Source of the DNA: Devosia sp. MC521
GTDB lineage: Bacteria > Pseudomonadota > Alphaproteobacteria > Rhizobiales > Devosiaceae
Length of the DNA: 64,000 bases
Assembly: GCF_014127105.1 (NCBI RefSeq)
Contig: NZ_CP059902.1
Coordinates: 2,820,001 to 2,884,000 of the forward strand
Reading direction: 5' to 3'
Below are positions 17,372 through 25,867 of the stretch, one piece after another (positions within the stretch are counted from its first letter, which is position 1; every line of letters begins with the position of its first letter). A program made the position numbers and the translations under genes. The notes under the pieces are model-generated. The model was not told the DNA's origin and did not search any database. It worked only from the letters and a program-made list of their open reading frames with translations.

Positions 17372-17898
17372 GGGTACGCGCCTCTAGGGCAAGAACCTAC
17401 GCAAATTTTACAGGCAGTAAAGTCCTCAGTTTTGTCCCGACGCAGAGAAAAACCGCGAGTTCTGGCCCGCACACAGAGCCTATGTGAGCAATGAGTGGCA
17501 ATAGGGGAACGCTAAAGCAATGGGAGCGCTCACACCGAGCGCATCAACAGTGCGGCGGCGACGGCGACGGGTGTTGGATATCCGGCCACCACCAATGTCG
17601 CTGCCACCGCACCACACGTATCGCTACGACCGCGCTGACCAAAGCCAGCACCGCCTGCGGCGACTGCCTCGACCTTCCCAATTGTAAAATGCAATCGGGG
17701 CCCCACGGTCGAGGACTGCAGCTAGGCTATCGAATAAACGAATATTCTGCCAAGCCAATTCGAGATAATTTTGGAATAACAGCCGGTTAATAAGATGTAC
17801 GCCAAAAAGGGGAAGGTATTTTTCGGGATATTTGAGTGCCGAAAGCCCCCCTCCCGTGCGCGGATATATCCTACTCAACCAGCCCTATGTCGGGCGCG
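17372..17898. other. Intergenic region without a convincing gene
   Basis: 527 bp between the HNH-like gene and the nucleoside hydrolase. Open frames on both strands here give low-complexity, arginine- or proline-rich translations with no family resemblance. One short plus-strand frame at 17520-17687, preceded by GGGGAA, would encode MGALTPSASTV, a run of six arginines, then a Pro/His/Arg-rich tail; it could be a small basic protein, but the support is weak. No tRNA or repeat was recognised. Confidence 0.5.
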
Positions 17899-18849
17899 TT
17901 AGCGCCCGACTGTGTCCATAAAGTGTTGCAGCACCTTATCGGCCTGAATTTCCGTGCAGATCGTGTTGGAGCGACGACCAGTCCACGCCGGGTGACCACC
18001 CTTGCGGCTATCGGGCCACTGCGCCGTCTGACCTGCGGCTAGACCATCGCGGATCACCACAATCGGACCAGTACGGGTTTCAAACCATTCTGGGAACAAA
18101 GCGTAGGTCACTGCAACCATGTCGTGGCCAACCACGCCATCGATGTCCATCACGGCCTTGTAGAAATCAGCATAAAGCTGAGACACGTCACGGATGAACT
18201 TGCCGTTGTCGCCGCCCTTTTCAGCAACCACGTCAAGCATCTTATCGGTAACGATAATATCGTGCGTGACATCGAGCCCGATGACATGCACCGGCCATTC
18301 TGCCGCAAACATTTCGTCGGCTGCAACCGGGTCACCGCAGATATTGGCTTCGGCCAGCGGGGTCATATTGCCCGAACGGCCCTTATAGCCGAACGCGCCG
18401 CCCATGATGATGACCTGTTTGGTCAGCTTGGCCACTTCTGGGTCCTGACGCAGCGCCAGAGCCAGATTGGTCATACGGCCAACAGCAATAATGGTCACTT
18501 CGCCTGGATACTTGCGCACGGTATCGATGATGAACTGGGTCGCCGAAACCGGCGCCAGACCAGATTCGTCGACTTCCGGCAGTTCCACATCACCCAAGCC
18601 GTTCACACCGTGAATAGCGGCAGGTTCTTCTTTGTAGACGCCGTCCAGCGTTTCGCCGGCGCCGCGCGCGACCGGAGCAGAAATGCCAAACATTTCACGC
18701 AGTACCAGCGCATTACGGGTCGTCGTCGCAATGTCGGCATTGCCCACAACAGTGGTAATGCCCAGAAGTTCGAGTTGTGGCAGCTTGCTGATATACAGCA
18801 GCGCCATAGCATCATCGATGCCTGGATCGGTGTCGAAAATGACCTTCAT
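17899..18849 (-). CDS. Inosine-uridine-type nucleoside hydrolase
   Basis: 316 residues from the ATG at 18849 (MKVIFDTDPGIDDAMALL). The open frame extends upstream but only the internal ATG matches the family. The N-terminal DTDPGIDDA motif supplies the calcium-binding aspartates, and the GNADIATTTRN, IMGGAFGYKGR and EANICGDPVAAD segments are typical. These cytoplasmic enzymes cleave the N-glycosidic bond of ribonucleosides. The gene is divergent from the F420-dependent dehydrogenase across a 127-bp region that holds a 24-bp palindrome, so it may share a regulator with the F420 cassette. Confidence 0.92.
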   Translation of the reverse strand: MKVIFDTDPGIDDAMALLYISKLPQLELLGITTVVGNADIATTTRNALVLREMFGISAPVARGAGETLDGVYKEEPAAIHGVNGLGDVELPEVDESGLAPVSATQFIIDTVRKYPGEVTIIAVGRMTNLALALRQDPEVAKLTKQVIIMGGAFGYKGRSGNMTPLAEANICGDPVAADEMFAAEWPVHVIGLDVTHDIIVTDKMLDVVAEKGGDNGKFIRDVSQLYADFYKAVMDIDGVVGHDMVAVTYALFPEWFETRTGPIVVIRDGLAAGQTAQWPDSRKGGHPAWTGRRSNTICTEIQADKVLQHFMDTVGR

Positions 18850-18928
18850 GCGATTAGTCCTTTGTGTCTGAGGCTGGTGTATAGCAAATATCGGCGTCCC
18901 CCTAGTACATCCCGCTTGACTATGAACC

Positions 18929-18952
18929 ATTTTTGACCAAACGATCAAAAAT
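18929..18952. promoter_or_regulatory. Palindromic operator upstream of fgd (and of the nucleoside hydrolase)
   Basis: 24 bp with outer arms ATTTTTGA and TCAAAAAT and a further C/G match inside; 9 of 12 symmetric positions pair. The half site is TTTGAYC. It starts 24 bp before the fgd start codon and 80 bp from the nucleoside hydrolase start. A second site of the same length and symmetry, with the same TTTGAYCA half site, is at 23705-23728. Confidence 0.65.
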
Positions 18953-18976
18953 ACGTTCGTCTGACTTGGGAGGGTC

Positions 18977-19981
18977 ATGATGCGTTTCGGGTATAAGGCT
19001 TCGGCAGAACAGTTCGGGCCAAGCACGCTTCTCGATTTTGCTGTCGCGGCTGAAAAGGCCGGATTTGACTCCGTCTTCGTGTCTGACCATTTCCAACCGT
19101 GGAAACACACGGACGGCCACGCACCGTTCGCTCCGGGCTGGATGTCCGCGGTTCTCGCTCGCACCGAGCGCATTATCTTGGGCACCTCGGTGCTCACCCC
19201 CACCTTCCGCTTGCACCCGACCGTTGTCGCCCATGCCTTTGGCACTATGGGGGCGATGTTCCCCGGACGCGTCATTCTCGGGGTTGGCACGGGTGAAGGT
19301 CTCAATGAAGTTCCCGCCACCGGCATGGAATGGCCAGAGCTGAAAGAACGTTCGGCCCGCCTACGCGAAGCGGTCAAACTCATCCGCACCCTCTGGACCG
19401 AAGATCGCGTCAGTTTTGAGGGCGAGTATTACAAGACCGTCAACGCCACCATCTACGACAAGCCTGCCGAACCTGTGCCGATTTACATCGCAGCTGGCGG
19501 TCCGCTGAATGCCAAATATGCCGGCCGCGCTGGCGATGGGTTCATCTGCACCTCCGGCAAGGGTGCAGATCTCTACACCAAAGAACTGCTGCCCAATGTT
19601 GAAATTGGTCGAGGTGAAAGCGAACGCGCGGCAAAGCCCTTTGAGCGCATGATCGAGGTGAAAGTCTCCTTTGATCCAGACGCGAACCGCGCTCTAAATG
19701 ATTGCCGCCATTGGGCCGCTCTCGCCCTCTCCGCTGAAGAAAAGCATTCGGTGCAAGATGCCGAGGAGATGGAACGCCTCGCAGATGCCCTGCCGATTGA
19801 GCGTGTCGCTAAGCGCTGGATTGTGTCTTCCGACCCCGACGAGCATGTCGAGCAGATTAAAACCTATATCGACTATGGGTTTGATCATCTGGTCTTCCAC
19901 GCCCCCGGCCCAGACCAGCATCGCTTCTTGGCCCTCTATTCGAAAGAAATCCTCCCTCGGCTGCGGAACCTGGCAGGCTAA
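18977..19981 (+). CDS. fgd: F420-dependent glucose-6-phosphate dehydrogenase
   Basis: 334 residues, close to the 336 of mycobacterial FGD1, and the two align over their whole length from memory: GYKASAEQF at the start, [53 protein letters not shown], and ...[10 protein letters not shown]...HLVFHAPG. The residues known to matter in FGD1 (H40, W44 and E109) are present as H38, W42 and E107. The enzyme oxidises glucose-6-phosphate and reduces F420 to F420H2. The start has GGGAGGG just upstream. The cofE gene follows after 2 bases, so it is the first gene of the cassette. Confidence 0.95.
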   Translation: MMRFGYKASAEQFGPSTLLDFAVAAEKAGFDSVFVSDHFQPWKHTDGHAPFAPGWMSAVLARTERIILGTSVLTPTFRLHPTVVAHAFGTMGAMFPGRVILGVGTGEGLNEVPATGMEWPELKERSARLREAVKLIRTLWTEDRVSFEGEYYKTVNATIYDKPAEPVPIYIAAGGPLNAKYAGRAGDGFICTSGKGADLYTKELLPNVEIGRGESERAAKPFERMIEVKVSFDPDANRALNDCRHWAALALSAEEKHSVQDAEEMERLADALPIERVAKRWIVSSDPDEHVEQIKTYIDYGFDHLVFHAPGPDQHRFLALYSKEILPRLRNLAG

Positions 19982-19983
19982 AA

Positions 19984-20880
19984 ATGGCAAGAATTTCGGC
20001 TTGGGGGGTCCCCGGAATTCCTGAAATCATCAAGGGCGACGACCTCGTCGCTCTCATCGGGAAAGCATTGATCGAGCAGGCCATCGCAGAGCCAGATTGT
20101 GCCGTGCAGCCTGGCGACATCTTGGTCGTCACCTCCAAAATCGTATCGAAAGCCGAAGGCATGCAGGTGCCCGCGCAAGACCGTGAAAAGGCTATCGCCG
20201 AAGATACAGTGCGCATCGTTGCCGAACGTATTCACCCCGGCGGCGTGACTCGGATTGTCGAAACCCGTCAAGGTCTCGTCATGGCGGCCGCTGGCATCGA
20301 CATGTCCAATGTCCCTGAGGGCATAGCCCTTCGCCTGCCTACCGACCCTGATGCCTCCGCCCGCGCCCTCTGTGCGGGCCTTCGCGAACGGTTTGGCTTT
20401 GATCTCGGCCTCATTATCACCGATACCATCGGCCGCCCTTGGCGTGTTGGCCAGACAGACCAAGCCATTGGCGCGGCTGGATTACAGCTCACCGACGATT
20501 TGCGGGGAGCCAATGACGCCAATGGGCGTCCGCTGCACGTCACTCAGGCCGTCATCGCCGATGAGATCGCTGGAGCTGCCGATTTGGTGAAAGGCAAAAC
20601 CACCAATATTCCCGTCGCCGTCGTGCGCGGCCTTGGCCACTTCGTCCGCGATTTGGACGCGCCGGGCGCGCGAACCCTTACCCGAACGGGGGACGATGAT
20701 ATGTTCCGCTTTGGCTCCGCCGAAGCCTATCGGCTTGGCTATCAGGCCGCTCTGGCAGAGCAAAACACGCCGCCTCGTCCGAGGCGCAGAGCGGGTTCGG
20801 CGGAACCGGATGCAGCGGCCTCGCAAAGCCCACCGAAAGCAGAAAACAGGTCCAGCTCCCACAAGGGAAATGCACTCTAG
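19984..20880 (+). CDS. cofE: CofE, coenzyme F420-0:L-glutamate ligase
   Basis: 298 residues. The N-terminal 250 residues follow CofE closely: [89 protein letters not shown], and [24 protein letters not shown]. The enzyme adds glutamate residues to F420-0 using GTP. It is the stand-alone form, without the C-terminal nitroreductase-like domain of mycobacterial FbiB; the last 40 residues are a Pro/Arg/Ser-rich tail of low complexity. No cofC, cofD or deazaflavin (FO) synthase gene is in the window. Confidence 0.95.
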   Translation: MARISAWGVPGIPEIIKGDDLVALIGKALIEQAIAEPDCAVQPGDILVVTSKIVSKAEGMQVPAQDREKAIAEDTVRIVAERIHPGGVTRIVETRQGLVMAAAGIDMSNVPEGIALRLPTDPDASARALCAGLRERFGFDLGLIITDTIGRPWRVGQTDQAIGAAGLQLTDDLRGANDANGRPLHVTQAVIADEIAGAADLVKGKTTNIPVAVVRGLGHFVRDLDAPGARTLTRTGDDDMFRFGSAEAYRLGYQAALAEQNTPPRPRRRAGSAEPDAAASQSPPKAENRSSSHKGNAL

Positions 20881-20907
20881 CTCACCGCTCTCCGCAGGAA
20901 CCGTCGC

Positions 20908-21837
20908 ATGCGTACACTTATGTTTATTGCCACTGCGGCCGTGTTCATCGTCCCGGCCCACGCCCAGACGCTCTATCCCCTCACCGTCGAAAACTGCGGC
21001 GTGACCATCACAATTCCGCAAGCTCCCGAGCGCGTCGTTACCATCAAGTCGACCGCAACCGAGCTTCTACTCTCGCTTGGCTTGGGAGACAAAATCGTTG
21101 GTGTCGGTTTTCAAGATGCTCCGCTCCCCGCGCATCTCTCTGACACGCAGCTCAATGTCCTTGCTGATACGCTGCCCAGTCAAGAAGTGGTGCTCGAAGT
21201 CGAACCAGACTTTATCTATGGCGGCTGGGAGAGCAATTTCACTGCCGGTGGCGCGGGTGAGCGCTCGACTCTTACTAAGCTTGGTGTCGCCAGCTATGTC
21301 GCCCCCGCAGCCTGCCGGAGCATTGCTCCACCCAAACTGACCTTCGACGACCTCTTTGCTGAGATCACCGAAATGGGCAGCATTTTTAATGCCGCGTCAG
21401 CAGCCAATGCTCTGATTGCAGAACAAAAGTCGACCCTCGCGAGCATTACGCCGGACACACGCGGCCTAACAGCCGTCTGGTATTCCTCTGCGACGAAAAC
21501 CCCTTATGTCGGAGCCGGCAACAATGCACCCGCCATGATGATGGAAGCTCTCGGCCTCACCAATATCTATGCCGGCATCCCCGAAGGCTGGACCTCTGTA
21601 GGCTGGGAAGCAGTTGCTGATGCCAACCCGGACATCATTATCCTGGTTGAAACCCCTTGGAACACTGCCGAGCAGAAGAGAACTTTGCTGGCGGAGAACC
21701 CGGTGACCAAGGAAATGGATGCGGTCAAGAACACCCGCTACCTCACTCTGCCCTTCCCCGCTGCGGAAGCTGGTGTGCGGACCATCCCCGCTATTGTTGA
21801 CCTGTCTAAGCAGCTGTCGAACCTCAGCATACCATGA
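20908..21837 (+). CDS. Periplasmic binding protein of probable F420-0 ABC importer
   Basis: 309 residues with a Sec signal peptide (about residues 1-19, ending PAHA) and the two-lobed fold of BtuF/FepB-type binding proteins: N-terminal PERVVTI..TATELLLSLGLGDKIVGVG and ...ANPDIIILVETPWN near the C-terminus. It is not a lipoprotein. Similar cassettes, with a FecCD permease and ATPase beside cofE and sometimes fgd, were proposed to import F420-0 in actinobacteria (TIGR03868/03869/03873, recalled from memory). The substrate is inferred from context; a corrinoid or siderophore is the alternative, but no such genes are nearby. Confidence 0.85.
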   Translation: MRTLMFIATAAVFIVPAHAQTLYPLTVENCGVTITIPQAPERVVTIKSTATELLLSLGLGDKIVGVGFQDAPLPAHLSDTQLNVLADTLPSQEVVLEVEPDFIYGGWESNFTAGGAGERSTLTKLGVASYVAPAACRSIAPPKLTFDDLFAEITEMGSIFNAASAANALIAEQKSTLASITPDTRGLTAVWYSSATKTPYVGAGNNAPAMMMEALGLTNIYAGIPEGWTSVGWEAVADANPDIIILVETPWNTAEQKRTLLAENPVTKEMDAVKNTRYLTLPFPAAEAGVRTIPAIVDLSKQLSNLSIP

Positions 21838-21898
21838 CTTTTTGGCCGCAAGTAAATGTCGTCAGCGCATCGGAAGAGAAGAACACAGAGGCGGCTCC

Positions 21899-22900
21899 AT
21901 GACCCGAGTGTTGCTCCCACTTCTCTTTATGCTGACTCTCTTGGCAGCTATTGTCGCCATCACCATCGGCCCAGCCGACATCACCCCAAGTGATGCGCTT
22001 GCCGTTATCGCCTATAAGCTCGGCCTTCTGCCCGAGAGCCCACTTTCAGCCCTCCGCACCGCCATTATCTGGGACCTTCGCCTGCCCCGCGTGCTTGCCG
22101 CCATAGGCACCGGAGCGGGCCTAGCCTTGGCAGGAACAGTGATGCAGGCCCTCACCCGCAATCCATTGGCTGACCCCTATCTCTTGGGCCTCAGCTCGGG
22201 CGCCGCGCTTGGCGCTGTTATCTTTATGCTGCTGGGGTGGACGCTCGTTCTGTCCTTCGGTGCGTTCATCGGCAGTCTTGCCGCTCTAACCCTCGCGCTC
22301 ACCATCTCCAAACTGCTTGGCGGCACCACACCGAGCCGCGCCATTCTGGCGGGCATCTGCATCTCGGCCCTAGCAACCGCTGCCACCTCATTCCTCATCT
22401 TCTGGTCCGCCACAGGCGATAGCTATCGCGAAATCCTAAGCTGGCTGATGGGCTCCCTTGCCGGGACCACGTGGCCCGAAACCGGTCTCATTTTCGCAGT
22501 GCTCGTCGTGTCCGTCCCAATCATTCTGCATGCTGGTAAAGCGCTGGACGCCTTTGCCTTTGGCGATATCGCTGCCGCCAGCCTTGGCATTGATGTGCCG
22601 CGCTTGCGCTTTTCCTTGCTAGCCGTCACAGCCCTCCTCACCGGCATCATGGTGTCGATTGGCGGCGCTATCGGTTTTGTAGGTCTTGTTGTTCCCCATG
22701 TCGTGCGCCTTGCAACCGGGCCACGCCACCGTCTTTTGTTGCCCCATGCCGCCCTCTGCGGCGCAATTTTCATGCTGTGCACCGACACGGCCGCCCGTAC
22801 CCTCTTCGAGCCGCGCGAGCTGCCGGTGGGCATTATTACCGCTCTTCTCGGCGCCCCGATCTTCCTAGTCGTGCTCATGCGCTATCGGAGGCTGACATGA
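21899..22900 (+). CDS. FecCD-type permease of probable F420-0 ABC importer
   Basis: 333 residues from the ATG at 21899 (MTRVLLPLLFML); the frame is open 60 codons further, overlapping the binding-protein gene, and is not used. It has about nine to ten hydrophobic helices and FecCD-family segments: LRLPRVLAAIGTGAGLALAGTVMQALTRNPLADP, LGLSSGAALGAV, GGAIGFVGLVVPHVVR and the C-terminal ELPVGIITALLGAPIFLVVLMR. It would work as a homodimer with the ATPase, whose start codon overlaps its stop (ATGA). Confidence 0.88.
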   Translation: MTRVLLPLLFMLTLLAAIVAITIGPADITPSDALAVIAYKLGLLPESPLSALRTAIIWDLRLPRVLAAIGTGAGLALAGTVMQALTRNPLADPYLLGLSSGAALGAVIFMLLGWTLVLSFGAFIGSLAALTLALTISKLLGGTTPSRAILAGICISALATAATSFLIFWSATGDSYREILSWLMGSLAGTTWPETGLIFAVLVVSVPIILHAGKALDAFAFGDIAAASLGIDVPRLRFSLLAVTALLTGIMVSIGGAIGFVGLVVPHVVRLATGPRHRLLLPHAALCGAIFMLCTDTAARTLFEPRELPVGIITALLGAPIFLVVLMRYRRLT

Positions 22901-23676
22901 GTTTGGACGTTCGCCAGCTCACTGTTGCCCATGGCGGCAAAACCATTGTTTCCAATGCTAGCTTGACAGCGCCCGCCGGAGCGATCACCGGCCTCATCGG
23001 CCCCAATGGTGCGGGCAAGTCAACACTGCTCACTGCCATCCTCGGCCTTACCCCTGCACGCGGCACCGTTGGCTTTGAGGGCTCTGACCTTCACGCCATG
23101 CCGCGACACGAGCGCGCCAAGATTGCTGCCTTTGTGGAGCAGTCGGTTTCAACTGAAGAGCGGCTCACCGTTGCCGATGTCGTTGCACTCGGGCGCATTC
23201 CACATCAGCCCGCTTGGGCAAGCGCCCTTTCACCTCAAGACGAACTCATTGTCGGCGCTGCGCTAAGCGCAACCGGAATGACGGCGTTCTCCGCTCAGAG
23301 ATTTCATACTCTTTCAGGCGGGGAGCAGCAGCGCGTGCTGATCTCACGTGCCCTAGCCCAAGCACCGCGCCTCCTGCTGCTTGATGAGCCGACCAGTCAC
23401 CTCGATATCAAGGCACAATTGCAACTGCTGACACTGCTGCGGCGCCTAGCGGAGAGCGGCATGACAATTGTCTTGGCAATTCATGATCTCAACCACGCCG
23501 TCCGCTTCTGCGACCATCTGGTCGTCATGGACCATAGTAAAGTTATCACCCAAGGCAGACCCAAAGAAATCATCACCGATGATCTTCTGCGCACAGTCTA
23601 CGGGGTGAAAGCACATCTTCAAAATGGCGATCACATCAGCGTCTTTTTTGAAGATGTCTCCGACAGTTGGAATTGA
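22897..23676 (+). CDS. ATPase of probable F420-0 ABC importer
   Basis: 259 residues from the ATG at 22897, overlapping the permease stop as ATGA. Walker A GPNGAGKST, signature LSGGEQQR and Walker B LLLLDEP are all intact, followed by the switch histidine in LAIHDLNHA. It resembles FecE/BtuD-type ATPases of cobalamin and siderophore uptake. It ends the five-gene operon fgd-cofE-binding protein-permease-ATPase; a second operator and another F420-type gene follow. Confidence 0.9.
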   Translation: MSLDVRQLTVAHGGKTIVSNASLTAPAGAITGLIGPNGAGKSTLLTAILGLTPARGTVGFEGSDLHAMPRHERAKIAAFVEQSVSTEERLTVADVVALGRIPHQPAWASALSPQDELIVGAALSATGMTAFSAQRFHTLSGGEQQRVLISRALAQAPRLLLLDEPTSHLDIKAQLQLLTLLRRLAESGMTIVLAIHDLNHAVRFCDHLVVMDHSKVITQGRPKEIITDDLLRTVYGVKAHLQNGDHISVFFEDVSDSWN

Positions 23677-23704
23677 GATTGACAAACCACAATTAGAGCA
23701 TGAA

Positions 23705-23728
23705 AAATTTGATCATCTGGTCAAATTT
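23705..23728. promoter_or_regulatory. Second palindromic operator of the F420 region
   Basis: 24 bp with arms AAATTTGA and TCAAATTT plus two more matching inner pairs; 10 of 12 symmetric positions pair. The half site TTTGATCA/TGGTCAAA matches that of the fgd operator at 18929-18952 with identical overall spacing. It lies 28 bp upstream of the luciferase-like gene at 23757. Confidence 0.65.
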
Positions 23729-23756
23729 ATTGCTGACAGGGAGCGCGGGGGAATAA

Positions 23757-24758
23757 ATGGAATTTGGCATTACATTTAAGGGCTTTATCGAACACGAGCG
23801 GGCACGATATCTGGTCCGTGCGGCGGAATATGCCGGGTTTTCCTACTGCTGGTTTTACGACAGCCACATCCTCTGGCGCGATTGCTACGCCGCTATTGCC
23901 ATGTGCATGGAACACACAACGGACATGCGCTTCGGCCCACTGGTGACCAATCCGGACGTGCGCGACTGGTCCGTCGCTGCCTCAATTTTTGGTTCTCTCG
24001 CCAAACAGTCCGGCGGTCGGTTCGACCTCGCCGTTGGCCGTGGTGACAGCTCCATGCGCGTCATGGGCAAAAAGCCCGCCACCCTCGCCCGCGTTGCCGA
24101 ATTCATCGACAAAACAAAGGCTATGGTGCGTGGCGAAGAAGTTCACTACGGCGAAATCCCAGCGGCTGTGAAGTTTCCGTGGGCGGTCGGCCATGACATG
24201 CCGAGCTGGATCGCTGCTTATGGTCCGCTGGCCCTCAAGACCGCTGGCGAAAGCGCCGACGGCGTTGTCTTACAGATTGCCGACCCCGGCCTCTGCAAGT
24301 GGTTTACCGACCAGTGCATCGACGCTGGCAAGGCCGCAGGCAGAGACATGAGCAACTACCGCTCCATGGCCGCTGCCCCGGCCTATTTCGGCGACAAGAA
24401 GCGCGCTATCGAGAAGGTCAAATGGTTCCCAGCGATGGTCGGCAACCACGTCGCCGACATCGTCGAAAAATATGGCTCTGATAGCGACAAAGTCCCGGCA
24501 AGTCTGACCAGCTACATCGAAAAGCGCCGCGGCTACGACTATTCCAAGCATGGTCAAGCCGATAACCCATTCCTCGACTTCATCTCCGATGACGTCGTTG
24601 AGAGCTTTTGCGTGCTCGGAGAGCCCGACGACCACATCGCCAAGATCCGCAAACTGGAAGACGCTGGCGTCACCCAGTTCAACATCTATCTCGACAGCGG
24701 TGATGAAGAAGAAATCATCGCCAACTACGGCCGTCACGTCATCCCGGCTTTCCGCTAA
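23757..24758 (+). CDS. Luciferase-like (LLM) F420-type oxidoreductase
   Basis: 333 residues of the bacterial luciferase-like monooxygenase fold: MEFGITFKGF, WFYDSHILWRD, RFGPLVTNPDVRD, GSLAKQSGGRFDLAVGRGDSS (equivalent of the phosphate-binding loop), WIAAYGPLALKTAGESADGVVLQ, and the C-terminal FCVLGEPDDHI. It resembles the LLM subfamily TIGR03842 (CPS_4261-like). The family contains both F420- and FMN-dependent proteins; F420 use is inferred from the cassette. It may be a separate transcription unit because an operator copy lies directly upstream, 81 bp after the importer ATPase. The substrate is unknown. Confidence 0.8.
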   Translation: MEFGITFKGFIEHERARYLVRAAEYAGFSYCWFYDSHILWRDCYAAIAMCMEHTTDMRFGPLVTNPDVRDWSVAASIFGSLAKQSGGRFDLAVGRGDSSMRVMGKKPATLARVAEFIDKTKAMVRGEEVHYGEIPAAVKFPWAVGHDMPSWIAAYGPLALKTAGESADGVVLQIADPGLCKWFTDQCIDAGKAAGRDMSNYRSMAAAPAYFGDKKRAIEKVKWFPAMVGNHVADIVEKYGSDSDKVPASLTSYIEKRRGYDYSKHGQADNPFLDFISDDVVESFCVLGEPDDHIAKIRKLEDAGVTQFNIYLDSGDEEEIIANYGRHVIPAFR

Positions 24759-24772
24759 GAAGCTCCCCTGCG

Positions 24773-25756
24773 CTAGGCTACTAGCGCAGGACCTTTCGCG
24801 GTCTGTGCGAACCACTCAACGGTACGCATCAATCCCTCATCGAGCGCAATTCTTGGGTGCCAACCGATAAGTTCTTCTGCACGCGAAATGTCTGGGCGAC
24901 GACGCTTTGGATCGTCCGCTGGCAATGGAGAATAAACGAGCCTGCTCTGGCCGGGGATAAGTTGCGAAACTTTCTCTGCCAATTCAGCAATCGTGAACTC
25001 ACCGGGATTACCCAGATTGACCGGCGCCTCCGGGTTTAGCTGGAGCGCCATGAGACCGCACAGGCCCGCAACAAGGTCCGACACAAAGCAGAACGACCGT
25101 GTTTGTGTCCCGTCGCCGTAGATGGTCAGGGCCTGCCCAGCAAGCGCCTGAACAATAAGATTGGAAACAATCCGCCCATCGTCCGCCCGCATGCGAGGCC
25201 CGTAGGTATTGAAGATGCGAGCGACGCGGACGTTGGCCTTGCCCAAACGCAGATAATCAAAGCAGAGGGCCTCTGCGGCGCGCTTGCCCTCATCATAGCA
25301 AGCGCGCGGACCAGTGCAGTTTACATGCCCGACATAGTCCTCACGCTGAGGGTGAACATCTGGATCGCCATAAACTTCGCTGGTGGAGGCCTGCACCAAG
25401 CGCGCGCCGTTTGCTTCGGCCAGATAAAGCAGGTTTTTAGTACCCAGAACGCAGGTCATCATCGTGCCGATTGGATCGGCTTGGTAGTGCGGAGGTGAAG
25501 CGGGGCAAGCGAGGTTATAAATCTCGTCGAGGCGCTCGTTGATCATCGGCAGCGAACGAACGTCACCCTCAATCAGCTTGAACTTAGGGTGGTTTTCTAG
25601 CGCCGCAATATTTTGTCGGCGTCCGGTCTGGAAACTATCGAGACAAAGAACCTTTGCGCCTATCCCCAGAAGGGTCTCGCACAAATGCGAGCCTAGAAAC
25701 CCCGCACCGCCAGCAACCAAAATTGTCTTCGGCTCGGTGCGTTCTAATCCACTCAT
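24773..25756 (-). CDS. NAD-dependent UDP-glucuronate decarboxylase-like (UDP-xylose synthase) epimerase
   Basis: 327 residues from the ATG at 25756 (MSGLERTEPKTILVAGGAGFLG). Extended SDR features are present: GGAGFLGSHLC nucleotide site, the catalytic STSEVYGD serine, YDEGK for Y-x-x-x-K, and the UXS-typical LACPASPPHYQADP, RTGPRACYDEGKR-like and RVARIFNTYGPRM segments. UXS converts UDP-glucuronate to UDP-xylose for polysaccharide synthesis. It is downstream of the RND operon but separated by a terminator at 25833-25856, so it has its own promoter. Confidence 0.88.
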   Translation of the reverse strand: MSGLERTEPKTILVAGGAGFLGSHLCETLLGIGAKVLCLDSFQTGRRQNIAALENHPKFKLIEGDVRSLPMINERLDEIYNLACPASPPHYQADPIGTMMTCVLGTKNLLYLAEANGARLVQASTSEVYGDPDVHPQREDYVGHVNCTGPRACYDEGKRAAEALCFDYLRLGKANVRVARIFNTYGPRMRADDGRIVSNLIVQALAGQALTIYGDGTQTRSFCFVSDLVAGLCGLMALQLNPEAPVNLGNPGEFTIAELAEKVSQLIPGQSRLVYSPLPADDPKRRRPDISRAEELIGWHPRIALDEGLMRTVEWFAQTAKGPALVA

Positions 25757-25832
25757 AAAATAACTCGTTGCCAGCTCAAAAATATGCGCCGACCATAACG
25801 GCATAGGGCCCGCGCGCAAGAGTACTGCCCAT

Positions 25833-25856
25833 AAAAAAACCGCCCCGTAGGGCGGC
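25833..25856 (-). terminator. Rho-independent terminator of the RND operon
   Basis: On the minus strand, a GCCGCCC/GGGCGG-type stem with a short TAC loop is followed by a run of seven T residues. It lies just after the RND permease stop codon at 25868. Confidence 0.88.
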
Positions 25857-25867
25857 TTCATGTTTGA

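Noticed and set aside
17624-17878. Minus-strand frame of 84 residues in the gap before the nucleoside hydrolase
   Set aside because: No recognisable ribosome site or family resemblance, and the C-terminal part is a low-complexity Arg/Trp-rich tail.
20908-23676. Cobalamin or siderophore uptake as the role of the ABC importer
   Set aside because: The family resemblance allows it, but cofE and fgd are in the same operon and no cobalamin, siderophore or TonB-receptor gene is present; F420-0 is the better guess, though unproven.
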